Assembly: GCA_050015095.1 (NCBI GenBank)
Contig: JBEKCC010000001.1
Location: 664,659 to 728,658, forward strand
From: MVRE01 sp015660965
GTDB taxonomy: Archaea; Halobacteriota; Methanomicrobia; Methanomicrobiales; Methanospirillaceae
Reading direction: 5' to 3'
Length of the DNA stretch: 64,000 nt
Under the pieces are notes generated by a model. That model did not search any database and was not told where the DNA came from. It worked only from the letters and a program-made list of their open reading frames with translations. A program made the position numbers and the translations under genes. Positions 27,847-36,465 of the stretch are shown here, piece after piece. How positions within the stretch are numbered: position 1 is the stretch's first letter; every line of letters begins with the position of its first letter.

Positions 27847-28565
27847 TTTTTCGCACAATCATGAACGCCCCCTTAGATTTCAAATACAGTCTCGTAATCC
27901 CCGCTTATAATGAAGAGCATCGAATTGGACAATTATTCGATAACATCAAAGATTTTGATGGTGAATTGATTGTTGTTTGCGATGGAGATGATCATACATC
28001 TGATATTATTGAGAGAATTTCTCAATCACGACCAGATTTAAATATCCGTTGCCTGAAATTCCCACATCGATTGGGTAAAGGAGCAGGGATAATCGAGGGC
28101 TTAAAAGTTGCACAAGGGAAATATGTAGGATATTTTGATGCCGATGGATCAACTACGATTAGTGAGATGTTGAAACTATTTTCCCAGCTAGTAACATATG
28201 ATGGGGTTATCGGTTCAAGATGGATTGATGGTGCTGTATTAAAAGTTAAACAGGATAGGTTACGACAATTGGAAAGTAGGGGATTCAATCTGATAATTCG
28301 CTTAATGTTTGGATTGAACTATAATGATACCCAATGTGGCGCAAAAGTTTTTAGGAAAAGTGCAATCGACTCTGTCTTACCAAATATGACCTCATCGGGT
28401 TTTGAGTTTGATGTGGAGCTACTCTGGAAATTGAAGCGTGCCAAGTATAATGTGATCGAATTTCCCATTAGATGGCAAAATACTGGTGATTCTCGGGTAC
28501 AGCGCCGTGATATGATTAAAATGCTTACCGGACTCTGGCGAATTCGGTTCGATCTAGGAAGATAA
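27843..28565 (+). CDS. GT2 family glycosyltransferase (DPM1-like)
   Basis: A 240-residue soluble GT-A glycosyltransferase resembling dolichol-phosphate mannosyltransferases. Motifs are SLVIPAYNEEHRI, IVVCDGDDHT, HRLGKGAGIIEGL, the metal-binding DADGS, GSRWIDGA and NDTQCGAKVFR, with a C-terminal FPIRWQNTGDSRV. There is no membrane segment, so it would act on a polyprenyl phosphate at the cytoplasmic face. The ATG at 27843 overlaps the DJ-1 stop. An ATG at 27861 is also possible. The next gene begins on its last base. Confidence 0.9.
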   Translation: MIFRTIMNAPLDFKYSLVIPAYNEEHRIGQLFDNIKDFDGELIVVCDGDDHTSDIIERISQSRPDLNIRCLKFPHRLGKGAGIIEGLKVAQGKYVGYFDADGSTTISEMLKLFSQLVTYDGVIGSRWIDGAVLKVKQDRLRQLESRGFNLIIRLMFGLNYNDTQCGAKVFRKSAIDSVLPNMTSSGFEFDVELLWKLKRAKYNVIEFPIRWQNTGDSRVQRRDMIKMLTGLWRIRFDLGR

Positions 28566-30379
28566 TGATTCCAAATAACGTTGAAGAACAGAAAAAAGAG
28601 GCATTCCGACTTTTTGAAGATGGTCGATACCAGGAATCACTTAACCTTTGCATGCTTATTCTCGACACGGTGAAAGATCAACCCGTGGAAGTGCTCGCTG
28701 CTACTAACTTATTTTATACCGGAAAATTGGATGACGCTGAGGTACATTTCCGCGATCTCGCTCAGAAGATGTCAGACTCATCCTACGTTCATAGCTATTT
28801 GGCAAAAGTGCTTGAAGCTCGGGGGGATGAACGGGCTATTGCCGAGTACGCTACCGCAGTTCACCTTGATCCAACAAACCAAGATGCGCTTAGAAGTTAT
28901 GCCGATTACCTACTCTTACATGATGATTATCGCGGTGCACTCCCAGTCCTGAAACGTCTCGTGAAATTAGGAAGGAAAGAGAGTGATGCAAGAAATCTGG
29001 TGCAATCACTAATCAAGATCGGAGAGCCTCAAGAAGCACTAGATACTCATCGGACGTTACTTGGCACCAATACAAACAGTGATGAATATGTCGATGCCCT
29101 TTTTTCCTCATGCCAATACCCTCAGGCTGCTCAAAATGCACTTAACGTGTATCGAACAACAAACGATCCAAAAATCCTTCGAAAATACCTTACGGCTCTT
29201 GCAAAATACGATCCAAAAGCATCTCTTGATGCATATGAAACACATGCAAAATCAGGAGACGATTGTGATATTCTCATCGATTACATTCTGTTACTTATGA
29301 CATTCGGCAATCATCAAAAAGCGCTTGAAATGTGTAAAACATTACTATCCCGCACGAACCGTCCTACCTACCGACTTATTGTCTGTGATATTTATGCAAC
29401 GACCGGTGATTCTAAAAAAGCACTGGTTGAATATGAACGGTTAATTAGTGATGAGATTAAGTCAAAAAATGATCTGGAGGCTCTTGAGCAGATTATTGGT
29501 AGTTACAGAAAATTCCTCCATTCTAAGCTCCCAGCTTCAGAAGCTCTCTCTCGCTTCCTTTCAGTTGTATCAAAGGATGTTAACATCGCCAGTCTTTTAG
29601 AAACAGCTCGTTTTTACGAGGTAATGGGTAATCAAATCGAGGCTCGTTCGTGGTTCTATCGTGCATATCGGGCAGACTTTTTGAACGGTGGCCTTGAATA
29701 TGCAAAATATCTCGCCGCTCATGGGGAAGAACGCGAATGTGAGAAGGTGATGCTGTATATACTAAATAATGTAAAGCGTTCTTCAGATCTCCACCGAGTA
29801 GTAGCGGTCGTTGTTGATGAAAAACGTCAAATTCACCGATTACGTCGTTTAATGGATCATGTGATCCGACGTCTTGAAGAACGTAGGTCGAGCCTAAACT
29901 CAGACGGACTTGAGTTACTTGCAATCGCACTTTTAATAGCTGCACGTCATGCTCTGGATGAATCCGAATTTGCTGCCTGTAAGCGCTATTGCCTTCGAGG
30001 AATTGATGTATTGCCAATTCACACAAAAGCGATTCATCTAGAAGATTACTTGAACTTGATTAAATCTTGTAAGGATCAATCAATCGCAGATCGTCCCATC
30101 TTGGATCTACCTCAAATAAAACGACGTACAATTCACGTTCCGATAGCACAACAGATAAAGGATGAACTTGATCTTGATGAACAAGAACAGAAGATTGTTG
30201 AATTCATCCGTGCACATAAGAAAGCAACGGAGATCGAACTACGAAAGGCGCTCAATACCCGTCGTGTTGTAGGTATTGTGAACAGACTTATCAAGAAAGC
30301 GGCGGCAAAGAATGTGACGATCGTTGAGAAAAAAGGTGTTGGTGACGAGGGGGAGATCTATGAATATGTCGGAACCTGA
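28565..30379 (+). CDS. TPR protein with C-terminal winged-helix-like domain
   Basis: A 604-residue soluble protein. Residues ~1-500 are tandem TPR-like helical pairs (FEDGRYQESLNLCMLIL, YLAKVLEARGDERAIAEYATAV, LKRLVKLGRKESDARNL and others). After a basic linker, residues ~540-604 resemble a winged helix (EQKIVEFIRAHKKATEIELRK, then VVGIVNRLIKKAA, then a beta wing with EIYEYVGT). It starts on the last base of the glycosyltransferase gene and overlaps the ATPase gene by 20 bases, so it is translationally coupled to both. It probably acts as scaffold or DNA-binding partner of the ATPase. I know no family name. Confidence 0.8.
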   Translation: MIPNNVEEQKKEAFRLFEDGRYQESLNLCMLILDTVKDQPVEVLAATNLFYTGKLDDAEVHFRDLAQKMSDSSYVHSYLAKVLEARGDERAIAEYATAVHLDPTNQDALRSYADYLLLHDDYRGALPVLKRLVKLGRKESDARNLVQSLIKIGEPQEALDTHRTLLGTNTNSDEYVDALFSSCQYPQAAQNALNVYRTTNDPKILRKYLTALAKYDPKASLDAYETHAKSGDDCDILIDYILLLMTFGNHQKALEMCKTLLSRTNRPTYRLIVCDIYATTGDSKKALVEYERLISDEIKSKNDLEALEQIIGSYRKFLHSKLPASEALSRFLSVVSKDVNIASLLETARFYEVMGNQIEARSWFYRAYRADFLNGGLEYAKYLAAHGEERECEKVMLYILNNVKRSSDLHRVVAVVVDEKRQIHRLRRLMDHVIRRLEERRSSLNSDGLELLAIALLIAARHALDESEFAACKRYCLRGIDVLPIHTKAIHLEDYLNLIKSCKDQSIADRPILDLPQIKRRTIHVPIAQQIKDELDLDEQEQKIVEFIRAHKKATEIELRKALNTRRVVGIVNRLIKKAAAKNVTIVEKKGVGDEGEIYEYVGT

Positions 30380-31661
30380 ACGGATGGACAAAGCAAAGCT
30401 CGAGAGTATTAATATCATCAATGCATTACGTAGAGGTACTGTCCCCGGAAGCGGACTTGAACGAATCGCCGTAGGACTTGAAGTTGAGGAAGGTGTTATC
30501 GGAAAACAGCTTGATTATGTTGCACAAGGTGGCGGTGACCTCAAGTTCATTCGTGGAGATTACGGCAGTGGGAAAACGTTCTTAGTCGCTCGAGCACTCG
30601 AAATTGCACGTAACAAAGGATTTGCTACATCACATGTTGTCATATCATCTACTACCCCACTCTACAAACTAAAATCACTCTATCAGCAGATCTGTTCAAA
30701 TCTCCGGACACGCGAAGAAGAACATGCAATTAAAACGGTCGTCGACAATTGGCTTTTTGCTATTGAAGAACGGATAATGGCTGTCAGCGGAAGCGAGATC
30801 GAGGATTCCGCCCTTGAAGCAGCGACGGAACGCGAGATTGAATCAGCGCTTGCAGGCATTTCTGAGATGAATACCGCACTAGCGGCAGCACTTCGAACAT
30901 ATTATCGGGCAAACAATACCGGAGATTTCCAGCTTGCACAGGCAGCTCTGGGTTGGATATCAGCCGAACCAAACATTGGCAGAGATTTTAAACAGAAAGC
31001 TGGCATCAAGGGAGATATAGATGATACTGTCGCCCTTTTATTTCTCCGTGGACTTGTCACAATTATGCAGGGGGCTGGGTATAGTGGTGTTGCCATTGCT
31101 GTTGACGAAATGGAGACAACACAGGGACTCCCTCGAAATCAGCGGGATAAAGGATACCAAACGCTCGTTCAGATAATTGATGCTTTAGACCGAGGGGACA
31201 TGCCGCGGTGCTTTTTCCTTTTCACCGGTACCCCAGCAATGTTTGACGGTTCACGTGGCATCCGGTCGTTACCACCACTCTATGATCGGATTAGCATTGT
31301 GCAGACAGATAATTATAAAAATCCACGACAACCCCAGATTATCTTATCCAAATTTGATACAACAAAACTTGAACAGGTTGCACTCAAAGTAGTCGATATT
31401 TATTCACAGGCGTTCACAGAGGCCGATCGTGAGCGTATTTCACATCGATTTGTTCGTGCGATGATCAAAAAGATAACTAATCGATTTGGCGGTCGTGTAG
31501 ATGTTATTCCACGAATTTTTCTCAAAGAATTTGTTGATGTGCTCGATAAATGCGAACTCTACGATTCTTATAACCCGTGGGAAGCTTATGAATTTGATGC
31601 ATCGTCCCTAAAAGGTGAACTGAAAAAAGAAGAAGAAGCTGTGATGGTGGTAGAGTTTTAA
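30360..31661 (+). CDS. BREX-type ATP-binding protein (DUF2791, BrxC/BrxD-like)
   Basis: A P-loop ATPase of 433 residues resembling the DUF2791 family (BrxC/BrxD of BREX phage-defence systems and their relatives). An N-terminal helix and GLERIAVGLEVEEG lead into KFIRGDYGSGKT (Walker A, 66-73). A long helical insert follows, with AALRTYYRANNTGD and LGWISAE, then Walker B GVAIAVDEMET, the sensor-like FFLFTGTPAMFD and a C-terminal winged region (GRVDVIPRIFLKEFVDVLD). A GGGGGAG five bases before the ATG at 30360 decides the start. The other BREX genes (brxZ alkaline phosphatase, methylase, protease, helicase) are not in the window. Confidence 0.85.
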   Translation: MNMSEPERMDKAKLESINIINALRRGTVPGSGLERIAVGLEVEEGVIGKQLDYVAQGGGDLKFIRGDYGSGKTFLVARALEIARNKGFATSHVVISSTTPLYKLKSLYQQICSNLRTREEEHAIKTVVDNWLFAIEERIMAVSGSEIEDSALEAATEREIESALAGISEMNTALAAALRTYYRANNTGDFQLAQAALGWISAEPNIGRDFKQKAGIKGDIDDTVALLFLRGLVTIMQGAGYSGVAIAVDEMETTQGLPRNQRDKGYQTLVQIIDALDRGDMPRCFFLFTGTPAMFDGSRGIRSLPPLYDRISIVQTDNYKNPRQPQIILSKFDTTKLEQVALKVVDIYSQAFTEADRERISHRFVRAMIKKITNRFGGRVDVIPRIFLKEFVDVLDKCELYDSYNPWEAYEFDASSLKGELKKEEEAVMVVEF

Positions 31662-31711
31662 TCCAACCACTTCCGGCAATGTTTAATGTGTTTAACCTCT
31701 AAGGTGATCGT

Positions 31712-32242
31712 ATGAGACGGGCGTCTCTTCTAATCGCTGTTGCTATTATTCTTTGTTGTACGGTACCGGTAGCAAACGCGATCTCAATGGAGATTAATGC
31801 TACCCCACTCAAGGCACATATAGGTGACACAATCAAGTTCAATGGCAAGATTTCGGGGCTAACGACAATTGCCGTTTATCTCTTTATAATCGGCCCCGAC
31901 CTTGACAACCGTGGTGTGACGCTCGAAAATCTTAATATTCCAGCTGGCCGTGGGTTGTTTACCACTGCACCAGTCAATATGTCAGATGGAACATGGGAAT
32001 ATGTCTGGGACACATCGGTAATCCTTGGCACGCTCAAACCGGGTGCCTATACTGTCTATGCAGTCAGTACAGCATTTGATCGATTTCGATATGCCAAAGG
32101 GGAATATGCAACCACTGAGGTTGAATTCCTACCATCAGGTACTCCAACAAATAATGTTCCGATCGATACAATAATCCCTCTAACAGCGGTCATAACTACA
32201 ATTACAGCAGTTAGTTATGCTGTACGACGGAAAAGATTCTAG
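31712..32242 (+). CDS. secreted, membrane-anchored beta-rich protein
   Basis: A 176-residue protein with a signal peptide (residues 1-23, ending VANA), an Ig-like or beta-sandwich body (ISMEINATPLKAHIGDTIKFNGKIS... pattern of alternating hydrophobics) and a C-terminal membrane helix followed by VRRKRF. The topology is type I, extracellular. This layout is common among surface proteins of Methanomicrobiales. It starts 50 bases after the ATPase gene on the same strand and could be the tail of that operon, but a separate promoter is equally possible. Confidence 0.75.
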   Translation: MRRASLLIAVAIILCCTVPVANAISMEINATPLKAHIGDTIKFNGKISGLTTIAVYLFIIGPDLDNRGVTLENLNIPAGRGLFTTAPVNMSDGTWEYVWDTSVILGTLKPGAYTVYAVSTAFDRFRYAKGEYATTEVEFLPSGTPTNNVPIDTIIPLTAVITTITAVSYAVRRKRF

Positions 32243-32278
32243 TATTTACTTTTCTCTTCAGTAAGTATCCAAAAAAAG

Positions 32279-33523
32279 TTAACAATTTTTACGACGGATG
32301 CGAACAGATTCCGCATGTGCAGATAATCCTTCTGCATCTGCGATTGTTTCGACAATATCTCCAATCGTCTCCAACCCTTGTTGGTTGATTATCTCAACTG
32401 ATGAGGTCTTGCAGAAATGCTGCACATCAAGGCCTGAATAGATTTTTGCATATCCAGCTGTCGGTAATACGTGGTTAGTTCCTACCGCATAATCTCCACA
32501 GGCAACTGCTGAGTATCGCCCAACAAAAATTGCCCCTGCATTTTGAATTCGTGTGACGACAGGGAGAGGATCCGATACTTGAATTGAAAGGTGTTCGGGT
32601 GCGATTGAATCCGATGCAACAATTGCTTCATCTAAGGTGCTAACTACGGCAAACCCCGAATTTTCCAAAGCTTTTTGTATTATGTCCTTTCTTTCTGCCT
32701 TTTTTACCATAGCAGAAATTTGTTGCCCAACTTTTTCTGCGAGAGTTTTATCGGTGGTAATCAGAATGCAAGCGGCATTGGGATCATGTTCAGCCTGAGC
32801 AAGTATATCAGCTGCGACTATGCTTGGGTCAGCAGAACGATCAGCTATAATTGCAATCTCACTTGGACCCGCTGGAAAATCAATCTCCACTTTTTCCCTC
32901 AATAGCATCTTTGCCATGGTGACATACACGTTCCCAGGACCAACAATTTTTTGGACAGGCCGGATTGTTTCAGTGCCAAGAGCCATTGCAGCAATGGCCT
33001 GAGCTCCTCCTGACTGATAAATTTCGGTAACCCCGGCTATATCGAGCGCAACTAGGGTGATGGGTTTTATTGGGGGTGGAGAGCAGGCACAGATCTCTTT
33101 AACACCTGCTACACGTGCAGGTACTGCACACATGAGGGCAGAAGATGGATATGGAGCTCGGCCGCCAGGTACATAGATACCAATACGTTGAAGAGGCGTT
33201 GTTTTTATACCGAGCACAATACCTGGCTCGATTTCTTCCAACCAGAGATCTCGCGGGCGTTGCAATTCGTGGAAACGCTCGATACGTGCTTCTGCTTCAA
33301 CGAGACTTTCGACAATTTTTGTATCGACATCATCATATGCCGCTTCACGCTCTTCGTCAGAAACTGCAATTTCTGTAAGTTTGACATGACGGGAAAGCTC
33401 TCGCAATGCAGTATCGCCGTTCTTTTGAACACGGTCAATAATATCTGTAACGGCGGTACGAACATCCTCTAAGCTTGATTTTCTGCCCGCAATCCAATTA
33501 TCGATCTCGACAGCCTTCCACAT
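32279..33523 (-). CDS. hisD: histidinol dehydrogenase
   Basis: Zinc-dependent NAD enzyme oxidising histidinol to histidine in two steps. The 414-residue length is normal. Visible signatures are GIYVPGGRAPYPSSALMCAVPA, VGPGNVYVTMAK, IDFPAGPSEIAIIAD, ILAQAEHDPNAA, SIAPEHLSI and TNHVLPTAGYAKIYSGL, the last with the catalytic/zinc His. It is transcribed alone, converging on the secreted-protein gene and diverging from the chromate transporter. Confidence 0.96.
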   Translation of the reverse strand: MWKAVEIDNWIAGRKSSLEDVRTAVTDIIDRVQKNGDTALRELSRHVKLTEIAVSDEEREAAYDDVDTKIVESLVEAEARIERFHELQRPRDLWLEEIEPGIVLGIKTTPLQRIGIYVPGGRAPYPSSALMCAVPARVAGVKEICACSPPPIKPITLVALDIAGVTEIYQSGGAQAIAAMALGTETIRPVQKIVGPGNVYVTMAKMLLREKVEIDFPAGPSEIAIIADRSADPSIVAADILAQAEHDPNAACILITTDKTLAEKVGQQISAMVKKAERKDIIQKALENSGFAVVSTLDEAIVASDSIAPEHLSIQVSDPLPVVTRIQNAGAIFVGRYSAVACGDYAVGTNHVLPTAGYAKIYSGLDVQHFCKTSSVEIINQQGLETIGDIVETIADAEGLSAHAESVRIRRKNC

Positions 33524-33676
33524 AGTGCGAATTACTTTTACCGGAAGGCTTGTTAAGGTTTCGAAACAGGGATATCGTACTGTATGGAATCCTTACATCA
33601 GATGATTTGTATCCTATCATCACCCAAAATCCCCACGATAGATTGGTGTTAAAAAGGATTCTGAATAAATGTTGAG

Positions 33677-34867
33677 ATGAAGTATTCAATGACCTCCCCC
33701 ACACCTATCATGAACCCCAAACCCCCATCGCTCGTGAAAATTTTTTCCAGATTCCTCCGGCTGGGGCTGACTGCGTTCGGTGGGCCGGCAATGGTAGCAT
33801 ACATCCGTTCGATAACGGTGGAGAGGGAGAAGTGGCTCGATAATACGACATTTAATAACGGGGTGGCGCTGTGCCAGGCATTACCAGGTGCCACGGCAAT
33901 GCAGGTGGCGGCATACGTTGGGTTGAAAATTCGGGGGCTTGCTGGAGCGATTGCCGCTTTTGTGGGATTCGGGTTACCGGCATTTTTACTCATGATAGTG
34001 CTGTCAGCATTCTACATTCAAGCGGTCGCAATCCCCCCAGTTGTGTCGATATTCCGGGGGCTTCAGGTCATCATTATCGCTATTATTGCGACTGCAGCAG
34101 TCACATTTGCACGCATGTCACTAAAAAAATGGGTGCATGTCTCCATCGCCAGTATCGCTGCAGTACTGTTCTTTTTAGGTGTGCACCCGATCCTCGTGAT
34201 CCTAAGTGCAGCTCTGCTGGGGCTGGCAATCCTTCGAGGTGATGCCTCTTCACCAGAACCAGTACTGAAAAGCACAACCCGCGGACTGGAGCGAGGATAT
34301 TTCATCCTCATCGGCCTCGTCGCGGCGATGTTTCTGGTGCTTTTTTTCTTCCAGAAAAATCTCTTTGAACTAGCGGCAGTGATGTTCCGTGTCGACCTGT
34401 TCGCATTTGGAGGGGGGTTTGCTTCGCTCCCTTTGATGTATCACGAAGTTGTAGATGCACATGCATGGTTGGACAGCGCGACGTTTCTTTCCGGTATCGC
34501 GCTCGGCCAAGTGACTCCCGGGCCCATCGTGATAACGGCTACGTTTGTTGGTTATCTAGTGGATGGAGCCTGGGGCGGTGTGATCGCGACGTTTGCCATC
34601 TTTGCACCTTCATTTTTTATTGTTGTGGGCACGGAACCCTATTTTGACCGGATGCAGAGTTTACTCTGGTTCCGGCGAGCTATCAATGGCATTCTTTTGT
34701 CGTTTGTCGGGTTATTATTGAGTGTAACCATCCGGTTTGCGATGGGAATATCATGGACCTGGCAGCTTGCCCTTGTCGGTGCCGGGGCACTGGTTGCTCT
34801 TCTTCTCGGAGGAGAGATCCTCTGGGTCGTTATTGCTGGTGTGATTATTTCCTATTTCTTTTTTTAA
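33677..34867 (+). CDS. chrA: ChrA-type chromate transporter
   Basis: A 396-residue CHR-family transporter of the bidomain type. The first half opens FSRFLRLGLTAFGGPAMVAYI with NGVALCQALPGATAMQVAAYVG; the second half repeats it as VDLFAFGGGFASLPLMYHEVV with SGIALGQVTPGPIVITATFVG. About ten to twelve helices are present. CHR proteins export chromate or act as sulfate/chromate antiporters. By eye the gene is richer in G+C, with more third-position G/C than its neighbours, which suggests more recent acquisition. There is no regulator beside it. Confidence 0.92.
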   Translation: MKYSMTSPTPIMNPKPPSLVKIFSRFLRLGLTAFGGPAMVAYIRSITVEREKWLDNTTFNNGVALCQALPGATAMQVAAYVGLKIRGLAGAIAAFVGFGLPAFLLMIVLSAFYIQAVAIPPVVSIFRGLQVIIIAIIATAAVTFARMSLKKWVHVSIASIAAVLFFLGVHPILVILSAALLGLAILRGDASSPEPVLKSTTRGLERGYFILIGLVAAMFLVLFFFQKNLFELAAVMFRVDLFAFGGGFASLPLMYHEVVDAHAWLDSATFLSGIALGQVTPGPIVITATFVGYLVDGAWGGVIATFAIFAPSFFIVVGTEPYFDRMQSLLWFRRAINGILLSFVGLLLSVTIRFAMGISWTWQLALVGAGALVALLLGGEILWVVIAGVIISYFFF

Positions 34868-34890
34868 AGAAAGATAGACACATCAAACGG

Positions 34891-35700
34891 TCACTCTGCC
34901 CGTATAATTGTTCCGACATTCTTTCCATTCATCGCTTTTTCGATCATGCCTCGCTTGTGACAATTAATGATCTGAACCTCACGGATATTGACCGCATCTT
35001 CCAGCAGCTCGACAACCATCCGCTCGATCACCATATCCTCAAGATCCAATGATCTCAATTCTTTTGCGGTGATCTCTTTTATGAGTTTGGCATCGGGGTT
35101 TATTTTTGGGTCTTCTGTATAGAGCCCATCGACATTCTTTCCAATGATACAGCTTCGTGCCCCCAAAACTTCAGCGATCAAGAATGCCCCAGTGTCAGTA
35201 CGATGAGGTGGGATTGTTTCTGATCGTGATGGGTGCTCATACAAGCCATACGGGGGTGTTCCATGGACTACAGGAAGCATTCCAAGGTTTAATAGCATTG
35301 GTAAGTCAAGAAGATCCCCTATATGAATTCGCGTTCCATTGTATTTTGAGAGCAATATGGAGACCATGATCGCATTTTGCTCACTGATCTTTGCGGAGAG
35401 CTCGGCAAGTACACCTGTAGGCATACCGAGGTCGATCCCTAAGTCCATAATGTGGCGCACTCTCCCACCCCCACCCGTGACAATGAGGATTTGGTGTTTT
35501 TTGGATAACGCCCCAAGTTCCTCGCAAAGGGGATACATGACCTCCCGTCCGTAATCGATTGCACCATGACCACCAATCTTGATGACATTCAATTCCGGTG
35601 CGATACGAATATTCTGTTCAGTTTTCTTCTCTTTTTGCATCCCTTTTCTTACAAGCGTCTCCCCTTGTAATCCACTCGTCAACTCAAACCGGTGTTTCAT
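34891..35700 (-). CDS. molybdenum storage protein-like amino-acid-kinase-fold protein
   Basis: A 269-residue amino acid kinase-fold protein closest, as I recall it, to the MoSto alpha/beta subunits that store molybdate or tungstate polyoxometalates in an ATP-dependent way. Similar segments are IKIGGHGAIDYG, IVTGGGGRVRH, MPTGVLAELSAKISEQNA, GTPPYGLYEHP, IPPHRTDTGAFLIAE, KNVDGLYTEDP and the terminal EVQIINCH...GTIIRAE. An AGGAGA precedes the ATG at 35700. It is divergent from a small gene and next to a tungstate/molybdate transporter operon, which supports a Mo/W role. A uridylate-kinase-like enzyme is the alternative. Confidence 0.82.
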   Translation of the reverse strand: MKHRFELTSGLQGETLVRKGMQKEKKTEQNIRIAPELNVIKIGGHGAIDYGREVMYPLCEELGALSKKHQILIVTGGGGRVRHIMDLGIDLGMPTGVLAELSAKISEQNAIMVSILLSKYNGTRIHIGDLLDLPMLLNLGMLPVVHGTPPYGLYEHPSRSETIPPHRTDTGAFLIAEVLGARSCIIGKNVDGLYTEDPKINPDAKLIKEITAKELRSLDLEDMVIERMVVELLEDAVNIREVQIINCHKRGMIEKAMNGKNVGTIIRAE

Positions 35701-35736
35701 GGTCCGTTCTCCTACCTAAACGTATCTGATGACAAT

Positions 35737-35746
35737 GTTATAAGCC
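35737..35746. promoter_or_regulatory. candidate bidirectional TATA element between MoSto-like gene and 67-aa gene
   Basis: GTTATAAGCC contains the symmetric TTATAA. On the minus strand it lies about 40 bases before the MoSto-like start. On the plus strand it is about 95 bases before the 67-residue gene. It is a plausible shared promoter core. An additional plus-strand candidate, GTATATCAG, starts at 35762. Confidence 0.3.
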
Positions 35747-35776
35747 AATGTAAACCAAGTGGTATATCAGATTTTA

Positions 35777-35815
35777 ATCCGCTCATTCATCCCAGAAATG
35801 AACTGTTAAGCGGAT
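35777..35815 (+). promoter_or_regulatory. hairpin in leader of the 67-aa gene
   Basis: Inverted repeat ATCCGCT (35777-35783) with AGCGGAT (35809-35815), and inside it TCATT with AATGA. It lies just before the ATG at 35837, in the presumed leader. It could be an RNA regulatory stem or a protein site. No known riboswitch consensus is recognisable by eye. Confidence 0.35.
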
Positions 35816-35836
35816 GAAAATGGAGATGAAAATTCA

Positions 35837-36040
35837 ATGAAGATCTATGTACGAGAACGAAATAAAGTCGGAGAAGGTGTTGAACAACCGAAATATCGGA
35901 TAGTTGCTGTAACGGGAGGTCAACTACAAATTGAAGCACCCCACTTTCGAAAATTTGAGATTGAACAAATCGCAAAGGACATTAATGCGCAGGTCGTTTT
36001 TTTAAACCCGGTGCCTGATGATAAGAAAAAGAAACATTAA
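35837..36040 (+). CDS. 67-residue protein of unknown function in Mo/W locus
   Basis: A small basic protein of 67 residues with a beta-alpha-beta pattern (KIYVRERNKVGEG, YRIVAVTGG, LQIEAPHFRKFEIEQIAKDI) and a lysine-rich tail. I do not recognise the family. It begins with a clear ATG, has a hairpin leader, and sits between the storage protein and the winged-helix-like gene, so a role in molybdenum/tungsten handling is a context inference only. Confidence 0.65.
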   Translation: MKIYVRERNKVGEGVEQPKYRIVAVTGGQLQIEAPHFRKFEIEQIAKDINAQVVFLNPVPDDKKKKH

Positions 36041-36069
36041 TGAATTGAATATTGTTAGGAGAAATACTG

Positions 36070-36420
36070 GTGGTTATACTATCTGTTGACTTACTTTTTG
36101 ATGCTGCAGTTCGCATTTTATTAATGGAACAATCGATCACAGTTTCATTTTCCCAAAATAAAGCGAGGATAAAATTTCCGACAACACGAAGACTTGCTGA
36201 ATTCCTTAATGTTCCCCATTATTACGTTCTCCCGTATTTTGCAATGATGGAACAGGAAGAATTAGTTACACGAGCAGAGCGTGTTGGGATAATGACCACA
36301 GAAAAGGGATCATTAAAGATGATCGAGATCATGAAATCGCATTATCAGCAAGAAACAGAGGCAATCATTGGACAAACTATTTTCAAAGAGATTGAAAAAA
36401 AGTTAAACATAACACGTTGA
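36070..36420 (+). CDS. small winged-helix-like protein in Mo/W locus
   Basis: A 116-residue protein. AGGAGA at 36057-36062 sets the start at the GTG at 36070 rather than at the TTG at 36052. After a short hydrophobic lead, the segment KFPTTRRLAEFLNVPHYYVLPYFAMMEQEELV looks like a winged-helix DNA-binding domain with a recognition helix near VPHYYVLPYFAMM, followed by a wing (ERVGIMTTEKG) and a charged C-terminal helix. It lies 30 bases after the 67-residue gene and upstream of the tungstate-transporter promoter. It may be its regulator, which is inference. Confidence 0.65.
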   Translation: MVILSVDLLFDAAVRILLMEQSITVSFSQNKARIKFPTTRRLAEFLNVPHYYVLPYFAMMEQEELVTRAERVGIMTTEKGSLKMIEIMKSHYQQETEAIIGQTIFKEIEKKLNITR

Positions 36421-36465
36421 TAAAAATCCCTTGAGTTTTGAACTGTCATTAAATAATTTAATTTA

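Noticed and set aside
28565..31661. A full BREX system
   Set aside because: Only a DUF2791-like ATPase is present; there is no PglZ/BrxZ, PglX methylase, BrxL or BrxHI helicase in the window.
36052..36070. TTG start at 36052 for the winged-helix-like gene
   Set aside because: AGGAGA at 36057-36062 lies inside the proposed extension and fits the GTG at 36070 as the start.
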